DNA from: Pseudomaricurvus alkylphenolicus
Lineage (GTDB): Bacteria; Pseudomonadota; Gammaproteobacteria; Pseudomonadales; Cellvibrionaceae
NCBI RefSeq assembly: GCF_011683955.1
Contig: NZ_JAAQPI010000007.1
Coordinates: 62,001-126,000, forward strand
Length of the DNA: 64,000 bases
Direction: 5' to 3'
Numbering within the stretch: position 1 is the first letter of the stretch; each line of letters begins with the position of its first letter. The notes under the pieces were generated by a model that did not search any database, was not told where the DNA came from, and worked only from the letters and a program-made list of their open reading frames with translations. Positions 44,181 to 53,695 of this stretch are shown here, in pieces. The translations under genes and the position numbers were made by a program.

Positions 44181-45188
44181 TCAGGCTCTCTGGCGCTCGC
44201 GGCCCGCTTTTTGGAAGGCCTTGGGGGTCATTCCAAACTGCCTCTTAAAAGCAGTCACAAAGTTGCAGGGATGCTCATACCCTACCTCCCAGGCGACCTG
44301 ACTCACATTCAGGTTACTTTCCGTCAACAGCTGCTGCGCCTGTTGCATTCGAATCCGCATCACATAGTCGGAAATGGAATAACCGAATAACCACTTAAAA
44401 CACTCTTTAAGTCGGCTTTTACCAATGCCCAGTAGCTGCACCAGCTCATCCTGGCTGGGCGGGTTTTGCCATTGTTTCTGTAGCAGTCGGCGGGCTTCGC
44501 TCATTTTCTGCTGTTCGCGCTTGGAGATGTGCGCCTGACCCCGTTGGTTTTCCTGCTGAAGAATGTCTCGCAGAGCAAGACAAAGGATTTCCACCGATTT
44601 GGCCCTCAGGTAGGGGCGCCCCACACTGTCAGTGGTATCGCTGTCGAGTAACATACGCAAGGATTGAAGCAGCTCCGGTCCCATCGAAAATCCCTCGGTG
44701 ACCAAACTTTGCCCTTCGAGCACTTTTTGCACCACTTCGGGCAGTTGAGCCGCTTCCAGTTCGAAGGGCGGCAGCATCAGAGTATCCGGTTCACACAACA
44801 TGCTTACCAGTAGAAAAGGCTCTCCCGACTCGCAGATATCCAACATCTCTTGTTCTTCGTCGTTGTAATTGAACCAGAGACTCCCCTCGGTGATAGCGCC
44901 CATAGTACCATCGGGAAACTCAACCTGGTGGTCTCCCCGCACTTTGAAGTTGAACATCAATCGCTTTGCGGGGCTCAGCAGGGGTACCGGTTTGCCGGAG
45001 AGAATCGTCAGATCCATCACCCGCAACAAAACACCTGGTTGCAGCTGATAAATCGCCTCAAACCCCTGTTCCTGCTCATTATCACGACGAATGTGATAGC
45101 GTCCAGATCCAAGATGAAAGCGACTGGAGTCTGTAAATGGGAGATTATCCTTCGCGGTATTGGCTGCGTCGGCGCTGTGATCAGACAT
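44181..45188 (-). CDS. AraC family regulator, PchR-like
   Basis: A 335-residue regulator of a different branch from the other four AraC proteins here. The N-terminal half is cupin-like and lacks the arabinose-binding-type pattern. The C-terminal DNA-binding domain reads LVQLLGIGKSRLKECFKWLFG and VAWEVGYEHPCNFVTAFKRQFG, like PchR, which controls TonB receptors and siderophore genes. It sits between a receptor-amidohydrolase unit and a beta-oxidation operon, all on the minus strand. I infer control of the receptor unit; the hairpin overlapping its stop codon (44173-44191) may end its transcript. Confidence 0.85.
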   Translation of the reverse strand: MSDHSADAANTAKDNLPFTDSSRFHLGSGRYHIRRDNEQEQGFEAIYQLQPGVLLRVMDLTILSGKPVPLLSPAKRLMFNFKVRGDHQVEFPDGTMGAITEGSLWFNYNDEEQEMLDICESGEPFLLVSMLCEPDTLMLPPFELEAAQLPEVVQKVLEGQSLVTEGFSMGPELLQSLRMLLDSDTTDSVGRPYLRAKSVEILCLALRDILQQENQRGQAHISKREQQKMSEARRLLQKQWQNPPSQDELVQLLGIGKSRLKECFKWLFGYSISDYVMRIRMQQAQQLLTESNLNVSQVAWEVGYEHPCNFVTAFKRQFGMTPKAFQKAGRERQRA

Positions 45189-45310
45189 TTTTGTACGGAC
45201 TCCGGACGGCTACTGTGAAGGGCACTCATTCTCGAACACCTTACTCTAAGCCTAGCCCAGAATCCGAGCCATCCCCCAAGCGAGTGATAGACGATATCTA
45301 CCCTCTCGAT

Positions 45311-47680
45311 CTATCTGCCTCTCCATTGGGGTTTGCGCTTCTGTGCAAAGGCCTGGCTGCCCTCGAAAAAGTCTTCACTATTGAGCAGATTATCAAATAC
45401 TGAGTGGGGGTAGTTCACAGCATCATCCACGTTGGCGCAATGGGAGGTTTCATTGTGCAGCTGCAGGCTGCTGCGGACAGATACCGGCGAGGCATCGCAG
45501 ATCTTGCCAGCCAGTGCCAGTGCTCGCTCCAACACCTGCTCCGCGGGCACGGCATGATTGATGAGTCCCAGCTCCAGAGCCCTTTTACAGTCTACCGGTT
45601 CTCCAGTCAGAATCATTTCCATGGCGCTCTTCAGGCCAATCTGACGAGTTAACCGCTGTACACCTCCCGCGCCGGCAAACAGACCCACTTTGACTTCCGG
45701 CAAACCAAACAAAGCCTCTTGCGATGCCACCACCAGATCGCACGCCATGGCGATTTCCAGACCACCACCCAGCGCGAGTCCATTGACCGCCGCAATAACC
45801 GGTTTGGTTCGATCCCGTCGGCTGGTCAGCCCCGCGAATCCGGTTTTGGGAATCCACATGGGCTGTCCGGACGCCAGATACTTCATGTCATTACCGGCAG
45901 AAAATGACTCGGAACCGGCACCCGTCAGAACAGCCGCCCAGAGATCCTTGTCTTTCTCATAGGCATTAAAAATGCCTTCGAGTTCTTCGTTAGCGGGCGG
46001 ATGAAGTGCGTTTCTGGCTTGCGGACGGTCGATGGTCACGATCAGCACATGACCACGTCTCTCCACTTGGCAGAATTCGTAGGTATCTTTGAAGTGCTCC
46101 ACTTTTTCCGGCGTGAATTTCTTCAGCTGACCCAAACTGAATGCAAACCGATTACCCTTCGGATCCGCTTCTACGTAAATGGTCTCGCCCATGCAATTGC
46201 CCGCCACCACCTTTTGCAGTGTCTCGGCGTCAAAGAATGCATTAACCGCGTAGAAGCGCTTGTTGCTGCTCTTTAATCTCCCAACTGCCACACAATTAAG
46301 CGGGTCGCCTTTGAAGTAATTGACCGTGTAGGTTTCCAGCACGGCTTCGCCTTGCGGTTGCTGCTCCACCTCTACGGCAGGCAGATTATCCACCTGCGCC
46401 TGCCAGGGGCGGCTATCACTGGGTGTCCAGGTTTCTCGGGGCGGTTGTGTTGAATAGATGCCGACCGAGTGTTTGGACATCCAACCGCCGTTGGCATAGG
46501 CGAGGCCAAGGCTGCCGCGATCCGCCCGCAGCGTATCTACCAGCGAAGCGATCGCGTGCATACTGTAGTTATTACCCGGACCACCAAAAAACGGCAGCCC
46601 TCCGGTTTGAGTCAGAGGACGAGGGTCATCCTTTGCAATATTTAAAATGTCCCGCGCTTCGTTCACGACAATGGGAAAGCAACTGTAGATATCCAGATGA
46701 TTGATATCACTGTCATTGCAACCGGCTTTTTTCAATGCTGCCTCGAAAGCCAACTCCATGGCCAGGGAACGCGAAAGTCCGGGACGTTGCAACAACACCC
46801 GGTCACCCACATCCGCATAGCCATGCAAGAAAATCCAGCGACTTTCATCAATGCCCAATTCCCTGGCAGCGCCCACGGTGGTCAACAAAAGTGCCGCCGC
46901 CTGATTAACGCCATCTTTGGCCACCAGGTTTTTTGGATACGGCGACGTCAACATACGGTTTTTTTCAGTAACGGTAATCAGCTCTTCCTCCGTATAGGAC
47001 TGAGGGAAGGCGGAATAGGGATTATCCGCAGCAACGCGGGACAGCCCCGCAAAAGTTTCTGCCATTTCCTGACCGTACTGTTCAAGCGTCTTACCCTGCT
47101 TGGCACGTCGCGCATTTTCCATCAGCCCATAGAACTGAATCGGCTGCAATAACTGATGCTCAAATTCCTGGCGCGTGATCAGGTGAAAGCCATCCGTTTT
47201 GCCTCGGTCCTCCAACTGACCACCAGGATCTTCGTTCCAATCCAGATTGGCTTTTTGCCTGACCGCTGCGCGGATATTGCCGACCACCTCGCCCCCCACC
47301 AGCAATACCAGCTTGCTGTCTCCGTTATGGAGCCGTTCGCTGAATTCGTTCACCAGTTTCTGGGGAGACTGACCGCCAACGGATTCGTAAATGGCCAACG
47401 CCGGGTCGGCACCGATACGGCCAGCTACCGAGCGGGGAAAGTTCCTGGAACCACCGAAGGGGCAATCTGAAAGCGGCGTGGAATCCGCAAAGGTTCGCTG
47501 CCCTACAACCGTGTCGATTTTAGCGGCAACATTCTGCACGCCGGTATCTTCCAAAGCTATTCTCGCCGCCTGGGCGGCAATCACAACATGAGAACTTGCC
47601 TCTTGAATGTTCTCCGGCACCCTTTCGGTAACCTGACCTACACCCACCAGAATCGGTGTGTTGTCTGCAAGCGTATTCAT
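45311..47680 (-). CDS. Fusion of thiolase-like protein (TLP1 type) and enoyl-CoA hydratase
   Basis: A 789-residue two-enzyme fusion. Residues 1 to about 400 form a thiolase fold without the nucleophile Cys: the position reads AIYESVGGQSPQKLV (about 97-111). About 410-530 resembles the extra C-terminal domain of mycobacterial type 1 thiolase-like proteins, which lack normal thiolase activity. From about 537 to the end is a crotonase with both hydratase glutamates, Glu642 and Glu662. The hydratase half should be active; the thiolase-like half may bind CoA esters or do another reaction. It is the last gene of an operon with two acyl-CoA dehydrogenases and a TonB receptor. Confidence 0.85.
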   Translation of the reverse strand: MNTLADNTPILVGVGQVTERVPENIQEASSHVVIAAQAARIALEDTGVQNVAAKIDTVVGQRTFADSTPLSDCPFGGSRNFPRSVAGRIGADPALAIYESVGGQSPQKLVNEFSERLHNGDSKLVLLVGGEVVGNIRAAVRQKANLDWNEDPGGQLEDRGKTDGFHLITRQEFEHQLLQPIQFYGLMENARRAKQGKTLEQYGQEMAETFAGLSRVAADNPYSAFPQSYTEEELITVTEKNRMLTSPYPKNLVAKDGVNQAAALLLTTVGAARELGIDESRWIFLHGYADVGDRVLLQRPGLSRSLAMELAFEAALKKAGCNDSDINHLDIYSCFPIVVNEARDILNIAKDDPRPLTQTGGLPFFGGPGNNYSMHAIASLVDTLRADRGSLGLAYANGGWMSKHSVGIYSTQPPRETWTPSDSRPWQAQVDNLPAVEVEQQPQGEAVLETYTVNYFKGDPLNCVAVGRLKSSNKRFYAVNAFFDAETLQKVVAGNCMGETIYVEADPKGNRFAFSLGQLKKFTPEKVEHFKDTYEFCQVERRGHVLIVTIDRPQARNALHPPANEELEGIFNAYEKDKDLWAAVLTGAGSESFSAGNDMKYLASGQPMWIPKTGFAGLTSRRDRTKPVIAAVNGLALGGGLEIAMACDLVVASQEALFGLPEVKVGLFAGAGGVQRLTRQIGLKSAMEMILTGEPVDCKRALELGLINHAVPAEQVLERALALAGKICDASPVSVRSSLQLHNETSHCANVDDAVNYPHSVFDNLLNSEDFFEGSQAFAQKRKPQWRGR

Positions 47681-47736
47681 AATATCTGATATTTTTCCAA
47701 TTTAATGATACGGAAAGTGTAGTGTATTAAATAGAT

Positions 47737-48909
47737 TTAGAGTCCCAATTGACGCGCCGTCAAGTCGCGCATGATTTCTTCCGATCCACCACCGATAGCC
47801 ATAACGCGCACCTCGCGATAGAGGCGTTCCGTCTTACAGCCGCGCATATAGGATATGCCACCCATAATCTGCATGGCTTCACGGGCGCAGAATTCCATCG
47901 TCTCCGTGGCCTGCACCTTAAGCATGGCAATGTCCTGCACCTGTAACTGCCCCTGCATCATTTGCCAGGCACACATATCCAAATAGGCCTGGGTGGCGTT
48001 AATGCGTTTTAACATCTCCGCAAACTTGTGCCGAATCACCTGATGTTTGGACAGGGGTTTGCCAAAGGTCTTGCGATCCACCGCCCATTGAGCTGCTTCT
48101 TCCATGCAGACTTTGGCAGCCCCCAGAGATAAGGACACAATACCGATTCGTTCATGGTTAAAGTTGTGAACAATGGGCAGAAAGCCCTGGTTTTCTTCAC
48201 CAATCAGATTGGTGACGGGCACCTTTACATTATCCAGATAAATGGTCGCCGTATCCGAACACCACCAACCCTGTTTTTTATCCAATTTAGTACGGGATAC
48301 ACCCCCGGCGTTCATAGGAATCAGCAGCAACGAGATACCGCCAATGCCCTCACCCCCAGTGCGAACGGCCGTTGTCAGCCAGTCAGCACGCATGCCGCCG
48401 GATATAAACGTCTTGCTGCCGTTGACGACATAGTAGTCCCCTTCCCGGCGGGCACTGGAGCTGATATTGGCCACATCCGAACCTGCGCCCGGCTCCGTAA
48501 TACCCAGGGAAATCCGTTTCTCACCCGCCAATACCTGGGGTACCACTTCCTCCTTCATGGCGTCAGTGCCGTAGTTAGCCACCGGAGGCAAACCGATACC
48601 ATGAACCGTCAGGGATGAAGAAATTCCGGTGGCACCACAACGGGCCAACTCTTCGGAGCTGACAATAGTATGAAAGATATCGATACCCTCAGATACACCC
48701 CCGTAGCTTTCGTCGTACCCAAGTTGCAATAGACCGACTTCGGCCGCCTTGCGCCAAAGCTCCAGTGGCAGCTCACCCGCCTCCTCCCAGTCATCTATAT
48801 GAGGTGAGATTTCCCGCTCAACAAATTTGCGCAATTGTTGCCGCCACTGCAGATGCGACTCCGTGTAAAAGGGACTGTTCAATTGCAGGCTGTCAAAGTC
48901 GATATTCAT
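47737..48909 (-). CDS. Acyl-CoA dehydrogenase
   Basis: A 390-residue FAD enzyme with TEPGAGSDV (138-146) and NGSKTFISGG for flavin binding, and RKTFGKPLSKHQ. The C-terminal catalytic position is Gly (AIGGGSEEIM), and Glu253 in HERI is the candidate base, as in long-chain and isovaleryl-type enzymes. It is placed between the TonB receptor (10 bases) and the TLP1-hydratase fusion (56 bases), so it acts on the compound handled by that operon. The substrate is unknown; WWCSD in the middle domain is an unusual detail. Confidence 0.92.
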   Translation of the reverse strand: MNIDFDSLQLNSPFYTESHLQWRQQLRKFVEREISPHIDDWEEAGELPLELWRKAAEVGLLQLGYDESYGGVSEGIDIFHTIVSSEELARCGATGISSSLTVHGIGLPPVANYGTDAMKEEVVPQVLAGEKRISLGITEPGAGSDVANISSSARREGDYYVVNGSKTFISGGMRADWLTTAVRTGGEGIGGISLLLIPMNAGGVSRTKLDKKQGWWCSDTATIYLDNVKVPVTNLIGEENQGFLPIVHNFNHERIGIVSLSLGAAKVCMEEAAQWAVDRKTFGKPLSKHQVIRHKFAEMLKRINATQAYLDMCAWQMMQGQLQVQDIAMLKVQATETMEFCAREAMQIMGGISYMRGCKTERLYREVRVMAIGGGSEEIMRDLTARQLGL

Positions 48910-48918
48910 TATTGAACC

Positions 48919-51474
48919 TCAGAAATTCAGAGAAGCGCTCAGGGCCAGGGTACGGGGCGCGTTGTAATAACCAAAGTGGGCTCCACTCATCAGCGGTGTG
49001 TCCGCCGCGTAGTTAAGGGTTTCCTGGTCACCCAGATTTTTCCCGACCAGGGCCAGCTCCCAGGTATCCGCGAAGTTGCTCAGTGCCACACGCAAATTGA
49101 CGGTGCTGCTGGCCGCTCTTTCTCCGTGGCGATCCAGATCATTGACCAGGTAGTAGTTGTCCATAAAGTTCACGTCGAGGCGAGTGCGCAGTTCCAGGCT
49201 GTCATTAAGCGTCGTGACGTGATCCAGTGCCAGGCTTGCGGACCACTCCGGTGAAAACACCAGCTCTTTATCGGTCAAGTCTTGAAAGCAGGCAAAATTC
49301 AAAGATGACTGGGCAATGGTACAGGGAGCGCCGTCGAACTCTTTGTAGTGTGCATCGAGGTAAGCGGCAGCGCCGGAGAGAGTCAGGCTTTCACTCATGC
49401 GCCACATGCCATCCACTTCAACGCCTTGTGAGATTGCCGTACCGGCGTTGCCGACAGTAAACCCGTCAGAGGTAAAGGTACTCACTTGAAGGTCGTCAAA
49501 TTCGGTATAGAATACCGCGAAATTCAGGCGAGCGGCTCCATCGAGCAAAGTGGTCTTGCCTCCGACTTCAAATGACGTTGCCTTTTCTTCGGCAAAGCCA
49601 AACGGTTTACCACCTGCATTGGGGTCGTCGACACCGGCTTCATTAAAGCCGCCTCCCTTGTAACCTACCGAAGCGCTGGCATACAACATAACGTCCTGAT
49701 TAACATCCCAGCTGACATTCAGGGATGGAGTCCATTGCTCTTCCCGCAGTTCATCGCTAGCGACGTGCTCTTCGGTGTTGGTAATGATTTTGTATACTGC
49801 GGATGTCAATCCATAGATAGGCGAAGTGGGGTCCAACACGGTATTTGTGCCGGGTACCACAAACGTCAGATCACGATAAGCTGCTTTTTCTTCGAGCGAA
49901 TAACGCAATCCAAAGGTCATAGCGACACTTTCATTGAGGTGCCAGGTCAGCTGCCCAAAAGCGGCATAGGTGTCGGAGTCCTGGTCAAACCGTCGCACGT
50001 TGCTGATGCCGGGCAGGGACGCCAAGGTGTGCAGCGTCGGCACAACACCAAAAGGCGCACCAAAGTTAACCCCGCCTGCAAACAGACCGCGCTGTGCCAG
50101 CGCGGCGGCCATGGCAATATCCAATTCCTGGCGGTATCCCGCCAGAGGCGCAAGGTAGGCGTCCTGACGATTGGTGGTTTCCAATTCGCTGGTCTGGAAG
50201 TAAAGCCCTGCGATGTACTCCAGGGTTTCACCCACGGGTGATGCGATACGGAACTCCTGGCTGATCTGGTCAAACTTTTGCGTCGCGTAACGATCCAGAA
50301 CCGTCGCTGGAGAAAAATCCACATCCTGCAGATCGTCAGCATCAAAGCTGGAATAGCCCGTAATTGACGTCAATGTGTAGTCTTGAATGTCGTGCTCGAT
50401 ACTCAAGACCCAGTTTTGATTGTCGGTGGTGGACTCATCTCGATCCAGTGACTGGCGGAAGGCGTCAGTTCTAAAGTCTGCATCGGACTGTCGCATCAGA
50501 TCCGCGTAGTCTCCGGTAGCGGTGGGGCTGATCAAGCCGCCGTTGGCATTGGCCTGAGCCACCAGACCGGCAAGGCCGGTGTTATTGGGGAACATCAGCG
50601 CCGGTGCCAGAGGACCGCCAGCACTCAAGGCGCCCAGTGCGAGAGGATTAACCGCTACCACAGGCAAGGATTCGGTGATCCGTTGACGGGTATGAGCACC
50701 ATCGACGTCAAAGCTGCCAAACTCTGCCTTGAGAGTCACTTCGGTATTTTCGTTGACGTCCCACACCAAGGTCCCGCGCACAACGGATTCGTCCTTGGCT
50801 GGCGCATCTTCACCGGTGAGACTGTTTTCAAAGAAGCCGTCCGATTGTCTATGAGATACGGCTAATCGACCAGAGAAATCTTCACTCAAAGGCCCGGAGA
50901 TAACTCCGCTGAATCGATATTGGTTGTAGCGCGGCTCGACCTCAGCAGTAACCGACGCTTCAAACTCCTGAGTCGGTTTGGCAGTGGCAATATTAATTGC
51001 ACCGGCAATGGTATTTTTGCCAAACAGAATACCCTGGGGACCACGCAACACCTCTACGCGCTCAATGTCGAGAAACGGTGCTCGGAACTGGCGATCACGG
51101 CCACCGTAAACACCGTCGATATACATTCCGACGGATTGCTCGAACCCGACATTGGCACCAGAGCCAAAACCGCGAATATAAATATTGGTAGACGTGGTAC
51201 CCTCGCTGATACTGAGATTAGGCACATAGCTCGACAGATCATCAAGACCCGTCATGTTCATTTCGTTGATCAGCTCGCCACTGACGGCATTAACAGACAA
51301 CGGAACGTCCTGCAGGCTCTGGGCGCGTTTTTGTGCGGTAACGATTATCTCTTCCAGCATCAAGCCGTCGGCACTGGAGCTCGCCGAAAATCCACTCAAC
51401 GTGGTTAACGCAATTGCCCAGCAAAGTGTGGCTTTCTTATTGGTGTAACTTTTATTGAGAAGGTTGGTGTTCAT
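48919..51474 (-). CDS. TonB-dependent receptor inside a beta-oxidation operon
   Basis: An 851-residue outer-membrane receptor. The ATG at 51474 (MNTNLLNKSY) has GGAGAGA just upstream and is preferred over starts up to 39 bases earlier. A signal peptide with LCWAIALTTLSGFSASSS is followed by the TonB box LEEIIVTAQKRAQSLQDVP. The plug has IERVEVLRGPQGILFGKNT, and the barrel ends LSASLNF. It shares the AQKRAQS class with the receptor at 40025. It is flanked on both sides by acyl-CoA dehydrogenase genes (10 and 68 bases), which points to a hydrophobic or carboxylic substrate instead of iron. Confidence 0.93.
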   Translation of the reverse strand: MNTNLLNKSYTNKKATLCWAIALTTLSGFSASSSADGLMLEEIIVTAQKRAQSLQDVPLSVNAVSGELINEMNMTGLDDLSSYVPNLSISEGTTSTNIYIRGFGSGANVGFEQSVGMYIDGVYGGRDRQFRAPFLDIERVEVLRGPQGILFGKNTIAGAINIATAKPTQEFEASVTAEVEPRYNQYRFSGVISGPLSEDFSGRLAVSHRQSDGFFENSLTGEDAPAKDESVVRGTLVWDVNENTEVTLKAEFGSFDVDGAHTRQRITESLPVVAVNPLALGALSAGGPLAPALMFPNNTGLAGLVAQANANGGLISPTATGDYADLMRQSDADFRTDAFRQSLDRDESTTDNQNWVLSIEHDIQDYTLTSITGYSSFDADDLQDVDFSPATVLDRYATQKFDQISQEFRIASPVGETLEYIAGLYFQTSELETTNRQDAYLAPLAGYRQELDIAMAAALAQRGLFAGGVNFGAPFGVVPTLHTLASLPGISNVRRFDQDSDTYAAFGQLTWHLNESVAMTFGLRYSLEEKAAYRDLTFVVPGTNTVLDPTSPIYGLTSAVYKIITNTEEHVASDELREEQWTPSLNVSWDVNQDVMLYASASVGYKGGGFNEAGVDDPNAGGKPFGFAEEKATSFEVGGKTTLLDGAARLNFAVFYTEFDDLQVSTFTSDGFTVGNAGTAISQGVEVDGMWRMSESLTLSGAAAYLDAHYKEFDGAPCTIAQSSLNFACFQDLTDKELVFSPEWSASLALDHVTTLNDSLELRTRLDVNFMDNYYLVNDLDRHGERAASSTVNLRVALSNFADTWELALVGKNLGDQETLNYAADTPLMSGAHFGYYNAPRTLALSASLNF

Positions 51475-51542
51475 GAGTCTCTCCATATCGTTATTGTCGG
51501 GCTCCGGTTGCACGGAACCTGGTCATGAGTCGTGAATCCACG

Positions 51543-52703
51543 TTACAGCGAACGGGAAATCAACTCCTTCATGATCTCGTTGGTACCACCATAGATTTTT
51601 TGTACTCGACTGTCCGCGTAGAACCGGGCAATGGGGTATTCCCACATGTATCCGTAGCCACCGTGCAGTTGCAGACATTCATCGACGATGTCGCACTGCT
51701 TTTGCGTACACCACCACTTGGCCATGGAAACCTTTTCGGCCGTCAGCTCGCCGCGCACCTGCTCCTCAATGCACTCATTGACAAAGGTACGCATGATCGT
51801 GGCCTCGGTCTGACACTCCGCCAATTTAAAACGGGTGTTCTGAAACGACATGACTGGTTTGCCAAAGGCTTCCCGCTCTTTGACGTACTTGACCGTTTCC
51901 CCGATCGCCATCTCCGCAACGGTGGCGGCTGTACAGGCAATGCTGAGTCGTTCCTGTGGCAGGTTTTGCATTAATTGATAAAACCCCTGCCCTTCCTCTT
52001 CGCCCAACAGGTTCTCGCTGGGAACCCGCACATTGTCAAAAAACAGTTCAGAGGTATCTGCCTCTTTCAATCCGATTTTTTCGAGATTACGGCCCCGCTC
52101 AAATCCCGACTCCACTTCTGTGGTATCCACCAGCACCAGAGACACCCCTTTGGCACCTTGTGCGGAGTCCGTCTTGCACACCACCACAATCAACTCCGCG
52201 TGCTGGCCATTACTGATAAAGGTTTTAGCGCCATTGAGGATATAGCTGTCACCTTCCTTGCGAGCCGTTGTTTTGATCCCCTGCAGATCGGAACCGGCGC
52301 CGGGTTCGGTCATCGCCACCGCCCCCACTCGCTCACCCGTGGCCATCAGTGGCAGCCACTTTTTCTTTTGGTCTTCGCGACCGCAGTTCAGTAAATAATG
52401 CGCCACAATCTGGCTGTGAACGGTATTGCCACCACCTACAGATGCGGCGGCTCCGCCGCGGATCATGGCATCCAGAATAACCGCCTCATGGTAATAGTTG
52501 CCGCCGGCACCACCGTACTGCTCGGGGATACTCGCGCACAGCAACCCGGCCGCCCCAGCCTGCTTCCAGGCTTCACGGTCACACAGGCCGGCCTTTTCCC
52601 AACGCTCGCGATGCGGGTCAAATTCAGTTTTGGTAAAGCCGTGGGCGGCATCGTGCAGAATCCGCAGCTCATCGTCGATCCAGCGGGCATTGAGAATACT
52701 CAT
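51543..52703 (-). CDS. Acyl-CoA dehydrogenase
   Basis: A 386-residue acyl-CoA dehydrogenase with TEPGAGSDL (132-140), NGAKTFISNG and REAFGKPVMSFQNTRFKLAE. The usual medium-chain catalytic position reads YGGTNEIM, with Gly; Glu251 in PQERL is the probable base, typical of long-chain and branched-chain enzymes. It is the first gene of the minus-strand operon that continues with a TonB receptor, a second dehydrogenase and the TLP1-hydratase fusion. Two dehydrogenases in one operon suggest two rounds or two intermediates of different shape. Confidence 0.92.
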   Translation of the reverse strand: MSILNARWIDDELRILHDAAHGFTKTEFDPHRERWEKAGLCDREAWKQAGAAGLLCASIPEQYGGAGGNYYHEAVILDAMIRGGAAASVGGGNTVHSQIVAHYLLNCGREDQKKKWLPLMATGERVGAVAMTEPGAGSDLQGIKTTARKEGDSYILNGAKTFISNGQHAELIVVVCKTDSAQGAKGVSLVLVDTTEVESGFERGRNLEKIGLKEADTSELFFDNVRVPSENLLGEEEGQGFYQLMQNLPQERLSIACTAATVAEMAIGETVKYVKEREAFGKPVMSFQNTRFKLAECQTEATIMRTFVNECIEEQVRGELTAEKVSMAKWWCTQKQCDIVDECLQLHGGYGYMWEYPIARFYADSRVQKIYGGTNEIMKELISRSL

Positions 52704-52746
52704 GGGTGACTCCTTGATGTCTACAATAAGTTCATGGTGATGGATT

Positions 52747-52763
52747 AGTGGTCATATGCCACT
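52747..52763. promoter_or_regulatory. Inverted repeat in the divergent promoter region
   Basis: AGTGG (52747-52751) and CCACT (52759-52763) flank a 7-base centre containing CATATG. The site lies 44 bases upstream of the dehydrogenase-receptor operon. It is short, so chance occurrence is possible. Confidence 0.25.
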
Positions 52764-52899
52764 GGCTTGGCTGAGCAGATTTTCTGGCAGAAGTGGTTTG
52801 GCGGGCGATTAGAGTGCTCTTTTGGCACTTACTCACTGGGATTTCATTGCTATAAAGAGTATGAGAACCTAACCCAAAGTGACTGGGGATGATCAAGAT

Positions 52900-53373
52900 A
52901 TGAAAATGAACTGGGCTGTTCTTGGCTTAACACATATTGCGGCTATCGCTGTGGGGTTCGCTGCCGGCATCTATGCGTTGCCGATACTGATTGCGCCTCC
53001 GGCACCAAGTGAAGGTGACATTCAGGCCATGTCGTCGCAATCCGTCTATTCGGCACAGTTCACCAGAGAACTGACCGGCAGCGACGCCTTTCATTGGGGA
53101 GAGGGCAAGGTGTCGCTCGGCAATGACTACATTACCTTTATGGGCGAACTGGCGCCCGGCCCGGACTACAAACTTTACCTGTCGCCACAGTTTGTGGAAA
53201 CGGAAGCGGAATTTGAACACATAAAATCATCAATGCTGCGCATCGGGGATGTAAAGACCTTTGAGAACTTTATCGTGAAAGTAGACTCAGGCACAGACCT
53301 GGCCGCCTTCAATACAGTGGTGGTCTGGTGTGAGACCTTTGGTGAGTTTATTACCGCGGCGAAATACAGATAG
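52900..53373 (+). CDS. DM13 domain protein, membrane-anchored
   Basis: A 157-residue protein. MKMNWAVLGLTHIAAIAVGFAAGIYALPIL is an N-terminal anchor or signal. The rest is a DM13 domain: GSDAFHWGEGKVSL, the LYLSPQFVETEAEF strand and the conserved Cys near the end (VVVWCETFGEFI). DM13 domains are thought to be cytochrome-like redox domains in the envelope; this is a family hypothesis. The ATG at 52900 fits the membrane segment best; a GTG 21 bases earlier is possible. It is divergent from the dehydrogenase operon with no clear functional tie. Confidence 0.82.
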   Translation: MKMNWAVLGLTHIAAIAVGFAAGIYALPILIAPPAPSEGDIQAMSSQSVYSAQFTRELTGSDAFHWGEGKVSLGNDYITFMGELAPGPDYKLYLSPQFVETEAEFEHIKSSMLRIGDVKTFENFIVKVDSGTDLAAFNTVVVWCETFGEFITAAKYR

Positions 53374-53457
53374 TATTAGCGCCTGCTACGTGATGAGCAG
53401 CTGGTGGGATTTTCATCTATACTGCCTAATGAAACGGAATACACTTGGAGTCGCACA

Positions 53458-53694
53458 ATGACCCATCTATTTGCACAGAGAACCCTGGTCAATCTACCTG
53501 CAACCATTGACGAGATTGCTGACAGAATAAACGATTCGAACGAAGAAATAACACTGTGCTACTCCAATAACCCCAACCACTCACCCAAGGTCTGGCTGGA
53601 AGCCCCCAACTGCTATATCGATCCGATCTATGAAACCCAGGTCGATGAGGCCATCGACCTGCTGGACCAGATGCTGGGAGAGCTGCGGGAATAG
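53458..53694 (+). CDS. Small conserved-looking protein, unknown function
   Basis: A 78-residue acidic protein, starting MTHLFAQRTLVNLPATIDEIA and ending LDQMLGELRE. It has no signal peptide or membrane segment, and the middle holds EAPNCYIDPIYETQVDEAID. I do not recognise the family. The ATG at 53458 lies after GGAGTCGCACA, an acceptable ribosome site. It ends one base before the stop of the convergent oxidase gene. Coding character is fair but the gene is short. Confidence 0.6.
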   Translation: MTHLFAQRTLVNLPATIDEIADRINDSNEEITLCYSNNPNHSPKVWLEAPNCYIDPIYETQVDEAIDLLDQMLGELRE

Positions 53695-53695
53695 C

